A stretch of 64,000 bases of DNA. Source: an uncultured Bacilli bacterium (GTDB lineage Bacteria > Bacillota_I > Bacilli_A > RF39 > UBA660). The stretch covers positions 1 to 64,000 of the forward strand of contig CAKOLB010000001.1 of assembly GCA_934096125.1 (NCBI GenBank). The letters run 5' to 3'. How positions within the stretch are numbered: the stretch's first letter is position 1; every line of letters starts with the position of its first letter. The notes below the pieces were generated by a model. That model was not told the DNA's origin, did not search any database, and worked only from the letters and a program-made list of their open reading frames with translations. The translations under genes were made by a program, and so were the position numbers. Shown here piece after piece: positions 1 through 7,728 of this stretch.

Positions 1-76
1 TCAAAACGTATCAAAAAAGTACATATTCGTACCAAAAACGGACTGAAAATGACTTGACTCTATCTTGTCAAGTAGT

Positions 77-116
77 AAAATATGCAAGAACTATGAAGAA
101 ATCTTGCATATTTTTT
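77..116 (+). terminator. Possible intrinsic terminator in the mobile element
   Basis: A perfect 13-bp AT-rich stem (77-89 with 102-114) around a 12-nt loop runs into a T tract. It would end a transcript entering from the left of the window. The stem is AT-rich, so strength is uncertain. Confidence 0.4.
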
Positions 117-164
117 GTGACACAAATTGAGCAAAGAATGACATAAATTGGACATGAAATGAGC

Positions 165-192
165 TTGACTTGTGTTTGTCAATAGTTATAAT
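165..192 (+). promoter_or_regulatory. SigA-type promoter
   Basis: TTGACT (165-170), a 16-nt spacer and TATAAT (187-192). It would start a short transcript near 199 that covers a possible leader peptide and ends at the terminator at 313-352. Confidence 0.5.
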
Positions 193-228
193 AGTGTATG
201 ATATGAAAAAATTATGTAGAGAGGAACT

Positions 229-282
229 ATGTGTTCTTCTTTTTTTATTTTGAAAGAAGGTGGTATAAAAATTAAAAACTAG
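229..282 (+). CDS. Possible 17-residue leader peptide
   Basis: ATG at 229 follows a GAGAGG-like ribosome site at 219-224 and reads 17 codons to TAG. It lies between a promoter (165-192) and a terminator (313-352), an arrangement seen in attenuator leaders. No family is recognisable and it may not be translated. Confidence 0.2.
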   Translation: MCSSFFILKEGGIKIKN

Positions 283-312
283 AGGAAGCACATTTTTTTA
301 ATGGTTTATGAT

Positions 313-352
313 AAAGTGGTCACTTTTATTAAAAAGAGTAGCCACTTTTTTT
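313..352 (+). terminator. Intrinsic terminator
   Basis: AAAGTGG (313-319) pairs with CCACTTT (342-348), followed by a T tract. It closes the short transcript started by the promoter at 165-192. Confidence 0.5.
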
Positions 353-409
353 GTTGGTATTAAAGGAATATTTATATATGAGTAGCCGCTTACTACTTAA
401 AAAGTAGTC

Positions 410-490
410 ATTTTTGCAAGTGCAAAAATAGTAATGACACCACTATATTTACTTTATTTTATAAGGTATATATAAGTTTATGGTGTTATT
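410..490. repeat. Two inverted repeats in a noncoding stretch
   Basis: A perfect 8-bp hairpin with a 4-nt loop (410-417 with 422-429) is followed by an imperfect 10-bp inverted repeat (431-440 with 481-490, 9 of 10 pairing). No gene is visible between 353 and 543. These could be binding or processing sites of the element; function unknown. Confidence 0.35.
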
Positions 491-543
491 CTCCTTATGC
501 CCATTAAAAATATGCAGTATTTTTTACTTAAAAAACAGCTTAA

Positions 544-840
544 AAAAAGATTGATAACACTTATTTAGAAGATAAAAATATATCTTTAAAGGCAAAAGGA
601 TTATTAACTTTAATGTTATCTTTACCTGATGTATGGAATTTTAATATTAATGGGTTAAGGCTTTTATGTAAAGAAAGTAGGTTAGCTATTACTAATGCAT
701 TAAAAGAATTAGAAGAAAATAGATATTTAATTATTGAAAAAGGTCATTCTAAAGATGGTAAGTTTTTATATAACTATATTGTTTATGAAAAACAATATAC
801 CCAAAAAGTACACACTGAACAACCATATATGGATAATTAG
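544..840 (+). pseudogene. Helix-turn-helix replication/regulatory protein of mobile elements, 5' broken
   Basis: The frame is open from 544 to the TAG at 838-840. It reads like the HTH protein common on Firmicutes conjugative elements: a segment like SLKAKGLLTLMLSLPDVWNF, then a winged-helix-like stretch ending in ALKELEENRYLIIE, then a charged tail. Full-length relatives begin further upstream with a start codon. Here a TAA at 541-543 closes the frame and no ATG precedes the conserved part; the first ATG (613) falls inside the conserved domain. I infer a decayed or 5'-truncated gene, though initiation at 613 could give a 75-residue product. It sits alone without a visible ribosome site, consistent with a degraded left part of the recombinase element. 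Confidence 0.5.
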
Positions 841-1094
841 ATAATATTAATAACTAAAAGATTAATAAAGTAAAACAAAGATAAAATAGATAAAACCAAA
901 AATTAAATTTTTTTTATAAAAAAACTCTTGCAAAATTCATTTTTTTAAGTGATAAATATTAAAACTAAATTTTAATTTATTGATGTCTAATTTATGAAAT
1001 GTGAGACTTTGATATTAATCTTAATCAGTTATTAGTATAAAAAAATATTGTCCCTTAAAATGACTTAAATTAGAAATGAAGGAGTGTGTTTAAT

Positions 1095-1520
1095 ATGTAT
1101 TTAAAAAATACAAGTAATGAAGTAAAAGAATTAGTGTTAAAAATAAATCAACTTGATAAAGAAAATAAACTAAAATTTATTGATTATATTTTTAACTTAT
1201 GGGATAAAAATCAAATTAATAGTTTGAATGAAGTTAATCCTAATTTACTTGATGATAGTATTGATATAGAAATATTTAATCCAAGCAGTATTGATTAACC
1301 TTATTTAGTAATTGATATTAAAGAGTATTGGAACTATAATTATAATCTTTATCGTCTTTATCCAAAAGAATATAAAAAGATGATACGAATATTTGAAAGA
1401 TTGTCATTTAAAGAAAAGAAAGATGTACTTATAGAATTATTTTTGATATTAGAACATGATGAATTATTACCTGATATTATTGATGGCTATGAAATAACTA
1501 GAAGAGTTATAGAATATTAA
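1095..1520 (+). pseudogene. Small unknown protein split by an in-frame TAA
   Basis: ATG 1095 has AAGGAG at 1079-1084; the upstream GTG at 1086 is too close to that site. The first part encodes 67 residues, rich in Lys and Asn, and stops at TAA 1296-1298. The very same frame then stays open for 73 more codons, with ordinary-looking composition (for example a segment LSFKEKKDVLIELFLILEHD), to TAA 1518-1520. Either one gene of about 141 codons carries a nonsense mutation, or two adjacent peptides exist, the second having no good start codon. I favour a mutated gene of the mobile element. No family recognised. Confidence 0.45.
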
Positions 1521-1541
1521 TTATTAAAAACTAAATTGTTA

Positions 1542-1649
1542 TTTGAAAACTTAATTTATTTCAAATGATGATTTAGTCTAATTTTGTCCTTTGAGGTATT
1601 TAAGTTTTCAAATTTTTTGTAGAACTTAAGTACCTTAAGTTCTTTTTTA
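1542..1649 (+). promoter_or_regulatory. Double-hairpin leader or attenuator before the recombinase genes
   Basis: Two stems lie in tandem. A 13-bp perfect inverted repeat (1542-1554 with 1600-1612) runs into TTTTTT at 1613-1618, and AGAACTTAAG (1621-1630) pairs with CTTAAGTTCT (1634-1643) around a 3-nt loop, also followed by T residues. Both look like terminators. They stand 40 bp before the small gene at 1689, so they may end upstream transcription or attenuate expression of the recombinase operon. Confidence 0.5.
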
Positions 1650-1688
1650 GTTTTTATAAAAATAAACTTAAAAGAAAGGACAAAGTAT

Positions 1689-1895
1689 ATGGAAAACATA
1701 AATAAAGTTCCATCTAAAATAATAGAAATAGAAACAAGTATAAAATTACTTGAATATTTAAAAAGAAAAAGTGCTATAGATGATGGAATGTATAACTTTT
1801 GTATTAATAAATTTTTGAATAAAATTGAAATAGAAAAAAGTAAAATTAATGAAGAATATATAAATGATTTAAATAATTATAAAATTTTAACTTAG
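1689..1895 (+). CDS. Small unknown protein preceding the recombinase
   Basis: A 68-residue acidic/basic helical protein with a good ribosome site (AGAAAGGA, 1673-1680). The middle (LEYLKRKSAIDDGMYNFCIN) resembles the SHOCT-like pattern of short helical proteins encoded just before large serine recombinases in Firmicutes elements; this is a weak resemblance. It ends 11 bp before the recombinase start, so the two are probably cotranscribed. A role as partner or directionality factor is conceivable but not shown. Confidence 0.6.
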   Translation: MENINKVPSKIIEIETSIKLLEYLKRKSAIDDGMYNFCINKFLNKIEIEKSKINEEYINDLNNYKILT

Positions 1896-1906
1896 AAGGT
1901 GTGATT

Positions 1907-3559
1907 ATGGACTTATATACAGTTAGGAATAATATTATGAAAGGTGTTCTGCTACAAGAATTAAATTTGAATGTATGTTTTTATGCAAGAGTATCTACTG
2001 ATAAAGATGAGCAATTACATTCTTTACAAAGTCAAATATCTTTCTTTAATGATTATATTAGTAAAGTTCCTAACTGGTGCTTTATAGGTTCATATATCGA
2101 TGAAGGTATTAGTGGTACACAAGTTAAAAAACGTGAAGAATTTTTAAGAATGATTGAAGATGCTAAAAGGCATAAATTTGATTTGATATTAACTAAAGAA
2201 ATATCAAGATTTTCAAGAAGTACTTTAGATAGTATTATGTATACTCAAGAATTACTCGCAAATGGTGTTGGCGTATATTTCTTAAATGATAATATTAATA
2301 CAATACTTCCTGATTCTGAACTTAGGCTTACAATGATGTCTTCAATTGCTCAAGATGAAGTTAGAAGACTTTCTGAAAGAGTTTCGTTTGGTATGAAAAG
2401 GAGTATTGATAATGGTGTGGTACTAGGATGCTCTAATATTTATGGTTATGTAAAAGATAAAGGAAAACTAGTTATAGATGAAGAACAAGCAGAAATGATT
2501 AAGATAATATTTGATAGATATGCTAATACAACTGATGGATTATCTAAAGTATCAAGATATTTATATAATTTAGGTTATAAAAGTAGAACAGGAAAAAGAA
2601 TAGATACTACAATACTTACAAGAATTATAGAAAATCCTAAATATAAAGGATACTATTGTGGACATAAATCAAAGGTATTAGACTATCGAACTAAACAAAA
2701 GAAAAGATTAAATGAATCTGATTGGATTGTTTATAAGGACTATGATAATGTTCCACCAATAGTATCTGAAGAACTATGGGAACGGGCAAATACTAAATTA
2801 AAACAAAGACAAGATAGTTTTACAAATCGTGCAGTTAATAAAACGATATTTCAAAATAGATATACTTACTCAGGAAAAATATATTGTGGTTGCCATAATT
2901 TAACTTATCATAGATCAAGTGCTGGTAAAAGAAAAAACAATCCCGTATGGGAATGTCAAGTATATCGGAAAGAAAGTTTAAAAGGATGTTCTAATCCTAG
3001 AGTATTTGAACTTGAACTTGATGAAGTATTTAAAGCTATGCTTAATAAATTATTTAAAAGAAGAAATAATATATTTGATGAGATATTAAATGAGTGTAAG
3101 AATTATTTAGAAACAAATAATAATGAAATAGAAATAAAAAGTTTAGAATCTAAAATAATAGTTTTAAATAATAAAAAAGATAAATTACTAGAACTTGTTA
3201 TGGAAGAATACTTATCTAAAGATGATTATAAGAAACAAATAGATTTAATAAATGAAGATTTAACTATTTATCAAATAAAAATAAATGAATTAAAAAACAA
3301 TAAGGAAGATAAAAATTATATAGAAAATAAAATTGAGAAACTTAGAAATGCCTTAGAGAAGTGTTTAGAAGATGATAAATGTTATAGTGATGTATTTAAT
3401 GAATTAATAGATAAAATAATAGTTCACAAGCAAAGTGATAGAGGGATTAAATTAGATATTTTTATTAAGACAGGAGAAAGTACAAATACACTTTCTGATA
3501 ATTTAGGTAAAAAGTTTCATTTATTAGACCCCGTTACAACAAGTAAGAGCGGTGAGTAG
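1907..3559 (+). CDS. Large serine recombinase (site-specific integrase)
   Basis: About 550 residues. The N-terminal resolvase domain shows YARVSTDKDEQ with the catalytic Ser at about residue 30, and Arg-rich helices (RFSRSTLD, QDEVRRLSERVSFG). Then come a recombinase domain (TRIIENPKYKGYYCGHK), a zinc ribbon (YCGCHN ... WECQ ... GCSNP) and a long Lys/Glu coiled coil at about 380-490. The family cuts and joins short att sites to integrate or excise phages and transposons. ATG 1907 is preferred over GTG 1901 because of the AGAAGG site upstream. Unusually, the last codons (from about 3528) lie over the right attachment site inside the PBP gene, read in a different frame, so the C-terminal tail is encoded by the target gene. 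The gene is very AT-rich, unlike the housekeeping genes that follow. Confidence 0.93.
   Translation: MDLYTVRNNIMKGVLLQELNLNVCFYARVSTDKDEQLHSLQSQISFFNDYISKVPNWCFIGSYIDEGISGTQVKKREEFLRMIEDAKRHKFDLILTKEISRFSRSTLDSIMYTQELLANGVGVYFLNDNINTILPDSELRLTMMSSIAQDEVRRLSERVSFGMKRSIDNGVVLGCSNIYGYVKDKGKLVIDEEQAEMIKIIFDRYANTTDGLSKVSRYLYNLGYKSRTGKRIDTTILTRIIENPKYKGYYCGHKSKVLDYRTKQKKRLNESDWIVYKDYDNVPPIVSEELWERANTKLKQRQDSFTNRAVNKTIFQNRYTYSGKIYCGCHNLTYHRSSAGKRKNNPVWECQVYRKESLKGCSNPRVFELELDEVFKAMLNKLFKRRNNIFDEILNECKNYLETNNNEIEIKSLESKIIVLNNKKDKLLELVMEEYLSKDDYKKQIDLINEDLTIYQIKINELKNNKEDKNYIENKIEKLRNALEKCLEDDKCYSDVFNELIDKIIVHKQSDRGIKLDIFIKTGESTNTLSDNLGKKFHLLDPVTTSKSGE
3520..3554. other. Right attachment junction (attR) of the recombinase element
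   Basis: Reading 3528-3554 in the frame of the downstream PBP fragment gives TPLQQVRAV, a conserved motif of class B PBPs just before the SSIINGG segment. The codon before it (3525-3527) is TAG, so PBP homology ends there. The element therefore ends near 3525-3530, and the crossover lies in or just left of this motif. The left junction is outside the window, so the core dinucleotide cannot be defined. Confidence 0.7.
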
Positions 3560-4199
3560 TATTATTAATGGTGGAAATTTATATAAACCATATCTTGTTA
3601 AAAATTATTTAGAACCAGAGACAAATGCTTTAATAAAATCTACTAGTAAACAGTTAGAAAGAAAAGTTATAAGTTCTGAAACGTCTAAGCTCGTTAGATA
3701 TGCTTTAGAAAGTGTTGTTGCTAAAGGCTCAGGCCACAATGCTTACATTGAAAACTATCGCATTGGTGGAAAGACTGGAACAGCTCAAACGGTTGAAAAT
3801 GGCAAATACTCAAGTAGCAACTATATTTTATCTTTTATTGGTTTTATGCCAGCAGATGACCCTAAAATTGTAGTTTATGTAGCAGTTGACAGTCCGCAAA
3901 ATGTCGTGCAGTATGGTGGAACAGTTGCCGCCCCAATTGCTCGTAATATCTTCCAAAGTGCGATTAATATTTTAAATATTCCCCAAAGTACCGAAGGAAT
4001 AGCTAAAGAATATACTTGGATGGACCAAAAATATGTTGTTCTGCCAGACGTTACCAATATGTCTTTAAAAGAAGCACAGCAAACTTTAAAAGGCTTTAAA
4101 ATAGAGTATAGTGGCACTGGCGATACCGTAGTATACCAAAATCCCCAAGCAGGAACATATGTTAAAGAAAATGGAAGCGTGATACTTATGCTTAATTAA
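3528..4199 (+). pseudogene. C-terminal half of a SpoVD/FtsI-type penicillin-binding protein, cut by the element
   Basis: The fragment carries the end of the transpeptidase domain (INGGNLYKPYLV, then the KTGTAQ motif at 3771-3788) and one PASTA domain near the C-terminus (about residues 160-215 of the fragment). The SxxK and SxN motifs are missing and should lie left of the element. One PASTA domain and the position just before mraY match SpoVD, which cross-links spore cortex precursors; a divisome FtsI/PbpB is the alternative. As it stands the protein cannot be active: translation from GTG 3552 would give only a partial domain. Excision of the element could rebuild the gene. Sequence after the junction looks intact, with no stops. 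Confidence 0.85.
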
Positions 4200-4208
4200 T
4201 GTCAAAAG

Positions 4209-4236
4209 TTGTCAAAATTACTTTAAATAATAAAAT
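4209..4236 (+). promoter_or_regulatory. Possible promoter upstream of mraY, inside a TGTCAAAA direct repeat
   Basis: TTGTCA (4209-4214), 16 nt, TAAAAT (4231-4236). The -35 box is part of a tandem TGTCAAAA repeat that begins at the PBP stop codon; a very similar repeat follows the ylbL stop at 44294, ahead of comEA. Confidence 0.35.
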
Positions 4237-4288
4237 ATTTAGATAAATTATAGTATAATAAAAAATATATAAGAAAGGCGAGGGTAAT

Positions 4289-5281
4289 ATGTTGATTTTA
4301 GCTAAAGCATCCATGGCTTTAATGTTAGGTTTTGTCCTATCTTTAATCACTGGACTTTTTGTAATCCCTTTATTTAAAAAATTACATTTTGGTCAGTCTG
4401 TTAGTAAACTTATTTCTAAAAGACACTTAAAAAAGGAGGGTACTCCAACAATGGGCGGGGTAATATTTATATTACCAGTCATAATCTCTTTAATTCTTCT
4501 TTATCTAAAGGGAAGTATATCGATTAGTTATAATCTTATCATAGTGGTATTTGTCTTTTTAGCTTATGCGTTTCTCGGTTTTATCGATGATTATTTAAAA
4601 ATCAAAAAACATAACAATGACGGTTTAAGCTTGGTTACAAAATTTTTAATTCAAATGATTATAGCCCTTGTCTTCTTCTATCTTTTTATGAAAGGGGGAG
4701 GAAGACCAATACTAAGTATTACTTTCCTAAATATAAATATTAACTTAGGTTGGATGTTTGGTCTCTTTATCCTTTTCTTACTAGTTGGAACTACTAATGC
4801 AGTAAATATTACTGATGGATTAGATGGCCTTGCAGGTGGCCTTAGTGCGATAGCCTTTTTTGCTTATGGTGTTATCAGTTGGAATGCTGGATGGCTAGAA
4901 GGCTACCAAGAAATTGCAATCTTTTGCTTTTTATTAACCGGAGCAATTGTGGGTTTCCTTGTTTTCAATACTCATCCAGCCAGGATATTTATGGGAGACC
5001 TTGGTTCCCTTGCTTTAGGAGGAGCTCTTGCTAGTGTTGCAATTGTCTCTCGCCATGAAATATCTCTTGCAATTATCGGTGGAGTATTTGTTATAGAAAC
5101 TTTATCTAGTATGATACAAATTATAGCTATCAGATATTTTAACAAAAAAGTATTTTTAAAAGCACCTCTTCATCATCATTTTGAAGAACTAGGTTGGGAA
5201 GAACAAGATATTATCAAAATGTTTTGGGTAGTTGGTTTCGTCCTTGCCATGGCGGCGATAACCTATGGTGTATGGCTTTAA
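4289..5281 (+). CDS. mraY: Phospho-N-acetylmuramoyl-pentapeptide transferase MraY
   Basis: Transfers phospho-MurNAc-pentapeptide from UDP to undecaprenyl phosphate, making lipid I at the inner face of the membrane. At 330 residues it has normal length, with about ten membrane segments. Family motifs are clear: EGTPTMGG (about 50-57), the catalytic Asp-Asp in FIDDYLK (about 98-104), NAVNITDGLDGLAGG (about 170-184), FMGDLGSLALGG (about 233-244) and the PLHHHFE histidine cluster (about 294-300). AGAAAGGCGAGG provides the ribosome site. It lies in the peptidoglycan cluster PBP-mraY-ftsW; murD, usually between mraY and ftsW, is absent here. Confidence 0.97.
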   Translation: MLILAKASMALMLGFVLSLITGLFVIPLFKKLHFGQSVSKLISKRHLKKEGTPTMGGVIFILPVIISLILLYLKGSISISYNLIIVVFVFLAYAFLGFIDDYLKIKKHNNDGLSLVTKFLIQMIIALVFFYLFMKGGGRPILSITFLNININLGWMFGLFILFLLVGTTNAVNITDGLDGLAGGLSAIAFFAYGVISWNAGWLEGYQEIAIFCFLLTGAIVGFLVFNTHPARIFMGDLGSLALGGALASVAIVSRHEISLAIIGGVFVIETLSSMIQIIAIRYFNKKVFLKAPLHHHFEELGWEEQDIIKMFWVVGFVLAMAAITYGVWL

Positions 5282-5286
5282 ATAAA

Positions 5287-5313
5287 GAAAAATAGTCTAA
5301 TGGCTATTTTTTT
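5287..5313 (+). terminator. Terminator between mraY and ftsW
   Basis: AAAATAG pairs with CTATTTT around an 8-nt loop, followed by T residues. The stem is AT-rich, so partial read-through is likely. Confidence 0.5.
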
Positions 5314-5339
5314 TCATAAAATTTATACTGAGGTGGCAT

Positions 5340-6437
5340 ATGCAAAATAGAAATGGTAAAGCCTTATTTATAAGTGTTGTCTTTTTAGTTATATTTGGAA
5401 TTGTTATGATTTATTCAGCCAGCTCAATTTGGGCAGAATATAAATTTAATGACCCATTTAAATTCGTTAAAGCTCAAAGTCTCTTTTTTATCCTCGGTAT
5501 TTTTATCTTATTATTTTTAAGGAAAATTAACCCTAATATATATTATGAAAAAGCTAACTTAATTCTTTTAATCTGTTTTATTCTTCTTATTCTTGTTTTA
5601 ATACCTGGGGTAGGGAAGGTGCGAAACGGAAGCAGAAGCTGGTTTGGGGTAGGGGGACTAGGTATTCAACCTAGTGAATTTGCTAAACTCGGATTAACTA
5701 TGTTTGTTTCAAAATATCTAGCCAATAACTCACGAATCATCAAAGACATCAAGAAAGGAGTTTTTCCCATTCTTCTTATTTTAATAGTCTTTTTCTTTCT
5801 TATCATGTTAGAGCCAGATTTTGGAACTGCTATGGTTATTATGTTATCCTTAATAATTCTTCTTTTTATTTCTGGCGTAAAACTTTCTTTCTTTGTCAAG
5901 ATAGGTATTTTAGGATTGCTGGGAATAACTACTCTTATCGCAGTTGCCCCTTATCGCCTAGCAAGAATAGTCTCTTTTTTAAATCCTTGGGTTGACCCCT
6001 TAGGAAGTGGTTATCAAATAATTCAATCTCTATATGCTATTGGTCCAGGTGGCCTTTTAGGTCAAGGTTTTGGTATGAGTCGCCAAAAACAGTTTTATTT
6101 ACCCGAACCGCAAACCGATTTTATCTTTTCTATAATATCTGAAGAATTTGGTTTCCTAGGCATTTTAATAGTATCTTCTTTCTTCATTTTTATGTTTTAT
6201 AATATTGTAAAAATAGCATTGAACTCTCAAAATTTATTTACCAAATATTTAGCATTTGGTCTTGGTTTTAGTATTATCATCCAAGCTTTACTAAATATCA
6301 GTGTGGTAATTGGACTAATTCCTGTGACAGGAATAACGCTTCCTTTCCTAAGTTATGGGGGCTCAAGCCTTCTTGTTAGCTTGATAAGTATTGGCATAAT
6401 TTTAAGTATTGATAGGCAAAATAAAATTAAAAAATAA
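5340..6437 (+). CDS. ftsW: SEDS peptidoglycan polymerase FtsW/SpoVE
   Basis: A 365-residue polytopic SEDS protein (about ten membrane helices). Diagnostic stretches are GIQPSEFAKLGL (about 107-118), the Asp-containing LEPDFGTAM (about 160), PEPQTDFIFSI (about 258) and GITLPFLSYGGSSLL near the C-terminus. SEDS proteins polymerise glycan strands from lipid II together with a class B PBP. Here the natural partner is the PBP gene interrupted at 3528, so if that PBP is SpoVD this would be SpoVE, its sporulation partner; FtsW is the alternative and sequence alone does not separate them. AGGTGG is the ribosome site. Confidence 0.92.
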   Translation: MQNRNGKALFISVVFLVIFGIVMIYSASSIWAEYKFNDPFKFVKAQSLFFILGIFILLFLRKINPNIYYEKANLILLICFILLILVLIPGVGKVRNGSRSWFGVGGLGIQPSEFAKLGLTMFVSKYLANNSRIIKDIKKGVFPILLILIVFFFLIMLEPDFGTAMVIMLSLIILLFISGVKLSFFVKIGILGLLGITTLIAVAPYRLARIVSFLNPWVDPLGSGYQIIQSLYAIGPGGLLGQGFGMSRQKQFYLPEPQTDFIFSIISEEFGFLGILIVSSFFIFMFYNIVKIALNSQNLFTKYLAFGLGFSIIIQALLNISVVIGLIPVTGITLPFLSYGGSSLLVSLISIGIILSIDRQNKIKK

Positions 6438-6513
6438 TGCCTAAAATTCAAAAGTGGGTGCAAAAAGGTGCAAAATAGCTTAAAATGTGGTGTTATTTAA
6501 CTAGAGGTGGAAT

Positions 6514-7378
6514 AATGAAAAGGAAAATATATAACGATATAATCAATTGAAAAAACAGTAGCGAATTTAAACCCCTAATGGTTCTTGGCGTCAGACAATG
6601 TGGAAAAACTTACATTATTGATAAATTTTGTCAGAAAGAGTTTAAATATTATAAAAAAATTAATTTGTTTGAAGACACTGAGGTAGTAAAACTATTTAAA
6701 GAAAATGGTTCATCTGAAAAAAATATAACGACCTAAAACTTCTCTTAGATTTTGATTTTGATAAAGAGGACAGCATTTTATTTATTGACAAAATTTAAGA
6801 ACGTGAAGAACTGATTTCAGAATTAAAATTTTTTTAACGAACAACATAGTAGTGCTAGGATAATGTGTGCAGGTTCACTTCTAGGTGTTAAACTTTTTTA
6901 GACTAAAAAAGCCATTTCCAGTTGGAAAAGTATCGAGATTATATATGTACCTAGTGGACTTTGAAGAATTTTTAAAGGCATTTAATCAAGATGCATTAAT
7001 TGATAAAATAAAAGAGTGTTTTATCAAAAATGAAGCTATGGGACCTATCCATGAAAAAGCAATAGATTACTATCGAAAATATTTATTATCAGGTGGAATG
7101 CCATATAGTATAACAGCTCTTTTAAAATGTGAAAATGATTACTACAATTACAATTTAAGTATCTTAAACGATATTATTGAAGATTACAAAAATGACGTGA
7201 ACCATCATGTCACAAATCAAACAGAAACATTAAAGATTAGAAAAATATATAGTTCGTTATCTTCACAATTGCAAAATGTTTCTAAAAAATTTCAATATTC
7301 TGGAATTGAAGCTAATGCTAAATCTCGGGATTTTTCTTCCCCTTTAGACTGGCTCATTGAAAGTGATATGGTTCAAGT
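6514..7378 (+). pseudogene. Decayed DUF4143-type AAA ATPase
   Basis: Starts at ATG 6514 with AGAGGTGG upstream. The P-loop is visible as GVRQCGKT, the Walker B region as ILFIDKI, a central CAGSLLG motif, and later FPVGKV, DFEEFL, LLSGGMP and SRDFSSPLDWLI, all in the order of DUF4143 ATPases (COG1373). The gene is dead: TGA replaces a conserved Trp at 6547-6549, TAA replaces a Gln-like position just after Walker B, at least two frameshifts lie between 6720 and 6900, and the 3' end is cut at about 7378, where a different gene fragment begins. Such ATPases are common, mobile, of uncertain role and often occur in many copies. Confidence 0.85.
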
Positions 7379-7683
7379 ATGCAAGTGACTATGGTTTTGC
7401 AGCTAGTCCAAAATATAGGAACTTGCCAGGCTATAAAGATGAGGGAGAAGACATTCGAAAAGGAATAAAGGAAAACTGGCTATATACTGGTAATTATGAA
7501 TGGACTATTTCCCAGCTTTCGAGCTATGCGTATTTAGTGTTCTTTGTGAGTGCGACTGGGTGTGTGCGCAACGAACTTGCGCCGGTTGCACATGTGGTCC
7601 GGCCTGTGTTTAATTTAGTTAGTTCCGTAACTTATGCATCAGGTACAGGAACAAAATCAAACCCAATTCGAATACAAATATAA
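7371..7683 (+). pseudogene. C-terminal fragment of a pilin-like protein with a hypervariable segment
   Basis: From the GTATGCAAGTGAC junction at 7377-7389 the sequence matches the C-terminal third of the pilin-like gene at 40849-41859 (YASDYGFA, LPGY, DIRKG, ENWLYTGNYEWTI, VVRPVFNL, then a GTGTKSNPIRI tail). There is no start codon or ribosome site: upstream lies the ATPase relic. The 39 nt at 7471-7509 differ from 41647-41685 at one base, the next 99 nt (7510-7608) are highly divergent, and homology resumes. The divergent part is about 56% GC by hand count, far above the region. It is probably a silent cassette or duplication debris; it stays open to TAA 7681-7683 and has its own terminator. 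Confidence 0.8.
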
Positions 7684-7684
7684 A

Positions 7685-7726
7685 AAAGTTATAAGCAAAA
7701 TAAATAATTGCCTATAACTTTTTTTG
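7685..7726 (+). terminator. Intrinsic terminator after the pilin-like fragment
   Basis: A 14-bp stem with one mismatch (7685-7698 with 7708-7721) is followed by TTTTT. It was probably the original terminator of the gene whose 3' end was copied here. Confidence 0.7.
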
Positions 7727-7728
7727 CA

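Noticed and set aside
6514..6600. TGA at a conserved Trp position suggested Mycoplasma-type code 4
   Set aside because: Other genes end with real TGA stops that overlap the next start (ruvB/folD, sigA/trmK) and use TGG for Trp; this locus also has TAA stops and frameshifts, so it is simply decayed.
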